Assembly (NCBI GenBank): GCA_946479895.1
Contig: CAMLHT010000228.1
Location: 1-6,071 of the forward strand
DNA from: an uncultured Gemmatimonadota bacterium
GTDB taxonomy: Bacteria; Gemmatimonadota; Gemmatimonadetes; Gemmatimonadales; Gemmatimonadaceae
DNA: 6,071 nucleotides
Direction: 5' to 3'
The notes under the pieces were generated by a model. That model saw only the letters and a list, made by a program, of their open reading frames with translations, was not told where the DNA came from and ran no database searches. The stretch's first letter is position 1; each line of letters opens with the position of its first letter. The position numbers and the translations under genes were made by a program. Below are positions 4,910 through 6,071 of the stretch, piece by piece.

Positions 4910-6071
4910 ATGACCCTGCTCACTCAGCTCGCCGCGGCGCTTGCCGACCGGTACGTCGTGGAGCGCGAGATCGGCGCCGGAGGAATGGCGACCGTTTATC
5001 TCGCGAGGGATCTCAAGCACGACCGCCTCGTCGCGGTGAAGGTGCTGAACCCGGAACTCGGCGCCTTGCTTGGCGTCGAGCGCTTCCTGGCCGAGATCAA
5101 GGTGACGGCGAGCCTCCAGCATCCCAACCTGCTCCCGCTCTTCGACTCGGGCGAGGCGGCAGTCCCGGGGTACGGTCCGCCCGGCGCCGGACTCCTGTTC
5201 TACGTGATGCCGTACATCGAAGGGGAGTCGTTGCGAGCCCTGCTGGATCGCGACAAGCAGCTCCCGGTCGAGGAAGCCATCCGTATCACCGCTGCCATTG
5301 CCGGGGCGCTCGACTTCGCGCATCGCCACGGCGTGATCCACCGCGATCTCAAACCCGAGAACGTCCTGATGCTCGACGGCCAGCCGTTGCTCGCCGATTT
5401 TGGCATCGCGCTCGCCGTCGCGAAGGCCGGCGGGAATCGCATCACCCAGACCGGGCTCTCGCTGGGCACTCCGGCGTACATGAGCCCCGAGCAGGCTACG
5501 GGCGACCGGAACATCGACGGCCGCACGGATCTCTACTCGCTCGGCGCGATCCTGTACGAGATGCTGGTGGGCGAGCCGCCGCACATCGGCGCCACCTCAC
5601 AGTCCGTGATCGCGAAGGTCCTGACCGAGAAGCCGCGCTCAATTCGCCTGAGCCGTCCGACGGTTCCGGAGCACGTCGAGCACGCCGTCGAGCGGGCGTT
5701 GGCCAAGCTTCCCGCCGATCGGTACGCCACGGGCCGCTCCTTCGTGGATGCGCTCGAGGGGCGCACGAACTCGACCGCCGTGCACATCGCGCCGTCCGTC
5801 GGCGGCAGGTCGCGCGAATCGCGGCGAAAGCATGACTTCCTGCTCATAGGACTGACGATCGCCCTCATCGCCTCCATGGCATTCGCGTACCGGGCATCGC
5901 GCGCCGCGCGCGCCGCCAGCGGGAGCGACATCGTCCAATTCGAGCTTCCCGAGAGTCCGTCGGAAGGACTGGCGGCGAGCTCGTTCAAGCTTTCGCCCGA
6001 TGGGCGTCGCCTGGCCTACCTCGCCAGGGGCGCCGACAGCATCCTGCACGTCTACGTCCGCGACTTCAGGG
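4910..6071 (+). CDS. Transmembrane Ser/Thr protein kinase, 3' end cut by the window
   Basis: The frame is open from ATG 4910 to the window edge, giving 387 residues of an unfinished Hanks-type kinase that phosphorylates Ser/Thr on cytoplasmic proteins. The conserved elements are all present: Gly-rich loop IGAGGMATVY (21-30), VAVK with K44, helix-C Glu about E62, catalytic HRDLKPEN (144-151, D146), DFG (163-165), an activation loop with T179, T181, S184 and T187, SPE (192-194) and D207 of TDLYSLG. The catalytic domain ends near residue 283. A basic juxtamembrane stretch (300-308) leads into one hydrophobic segment (310-327). The segment after it begins a WD40/TolB-like propeller blade, FKLSPDGRRLAYLARG (359-374), presumably an extracytoplasmic sensor. 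Known proteins of this type often run to about 800-900 aa, so more than half is probably missing. A short Gly/Pro insertion (84-94) lies between the strands preceding the hinge. Codon use and GC match the neighbours. Confidence 0.93.
   Translation, partial: MTLLTQLAAALADRYVVEREIGAGGMATVYLARDLKHDRLVAVKVLNPELGALLGVERFLAEIKVTASLQHPNLLPLFDSGEAAVPGYGPPGAGLLFYVMPYIEGESLRALLDRDKQLPVEEAIRITAAIAGALDFAHRHGVIHRDLKPENVLMLDGQPLLADFGIALAVAKAGGNRITQTGLSLGTPAYMSPEQATGDRNIDGRTDLYSLGAILYEMLVGEPPHIGATSQSVIAKVLTEKPRSIRLSRPTVPEHVEHAVERALAKLPADRYATGRSFVDALEGRTNSTAVHIAPSVGGRSRESRRKHDFLLIGLTIALIASMAFAYRASRAARAASGSDIVQFELPESPSEGLAASSFKLSPDGRRLAYLARGADSILHVYVRDFR

Noticed and set aside
4850..5584. 244-codon minus-strand frame opposite the kinase gene
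   Set aside because: The plus strand encodes every conserved kinase motif in order, so this frame is an antisense shadow.

Overview
The window is about two-thirds G+C and densely coding, with four genes. Three lie on the minus strand: a zinc carboxypeptidase, a small DoxX-like membrane protein and a TPR-containing lipoprotein. One is on the plus strand: a membrane-anchored Ser/Thr protein kinase that is cut by the right edge. The kinase N-terminus, the large secreted M14 peptidase with a C-terminal amidotransferase-like domain, and a short interspersed repeat together suggest a member of Gemmatimonadota or a nearby phylum. That placement rests on recalled family resemblance, not on a marker gene.

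Layout from left to right. Positions 1-112 hold no gene and no convincing terminator; this is sequence downstream of the lipoprotein gene. The lipoprotein gene (113-1414, minus) encodes 433 aa with a clear lipobox. A 122-nt gap (1415-1536) follows, with two perfect palindromes and a 7-bp hairpin. The DoxX-like gene (1537-1908, minus) starts 10 nt after the stop of the M14 peptidase gene (1919-4663, minus), so these two are probably co-transcribed. The 246-nt gap at 4664-4909 separates the divergent peptidase and kinase genes and must hold both promoters. It contains an inverted repeat and a pair of direct repeats spaced 20 bp apart. The kinase gene (4910 to the edge, plus) has an intact catalytic domain, one membrane segment and the start of what looks like a beta-propeller sensor region.

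Working picture, by inference: the peptidase is exported and degrades peptides outside the cytoplasm, DoxX sits in the inner membrane, the lipoprotein is sorted to the outer membrane, and the kinase phosphorylates cytoplasmic targets in response to an extracytoplasmic signal. Nothing in the sequence links the kinase to the other three beyond the shared divergent promoter region.

I found no defence system, mobile element, CRISPR array or RNA gene. The most unusual point is a short palindromic repeat, of a kind normally found between genes, that is read in frame within the peptidase at a domain junction. A long Gly-rich insertion in the same protein and the repeats in the two intergenic regions also merit a look.
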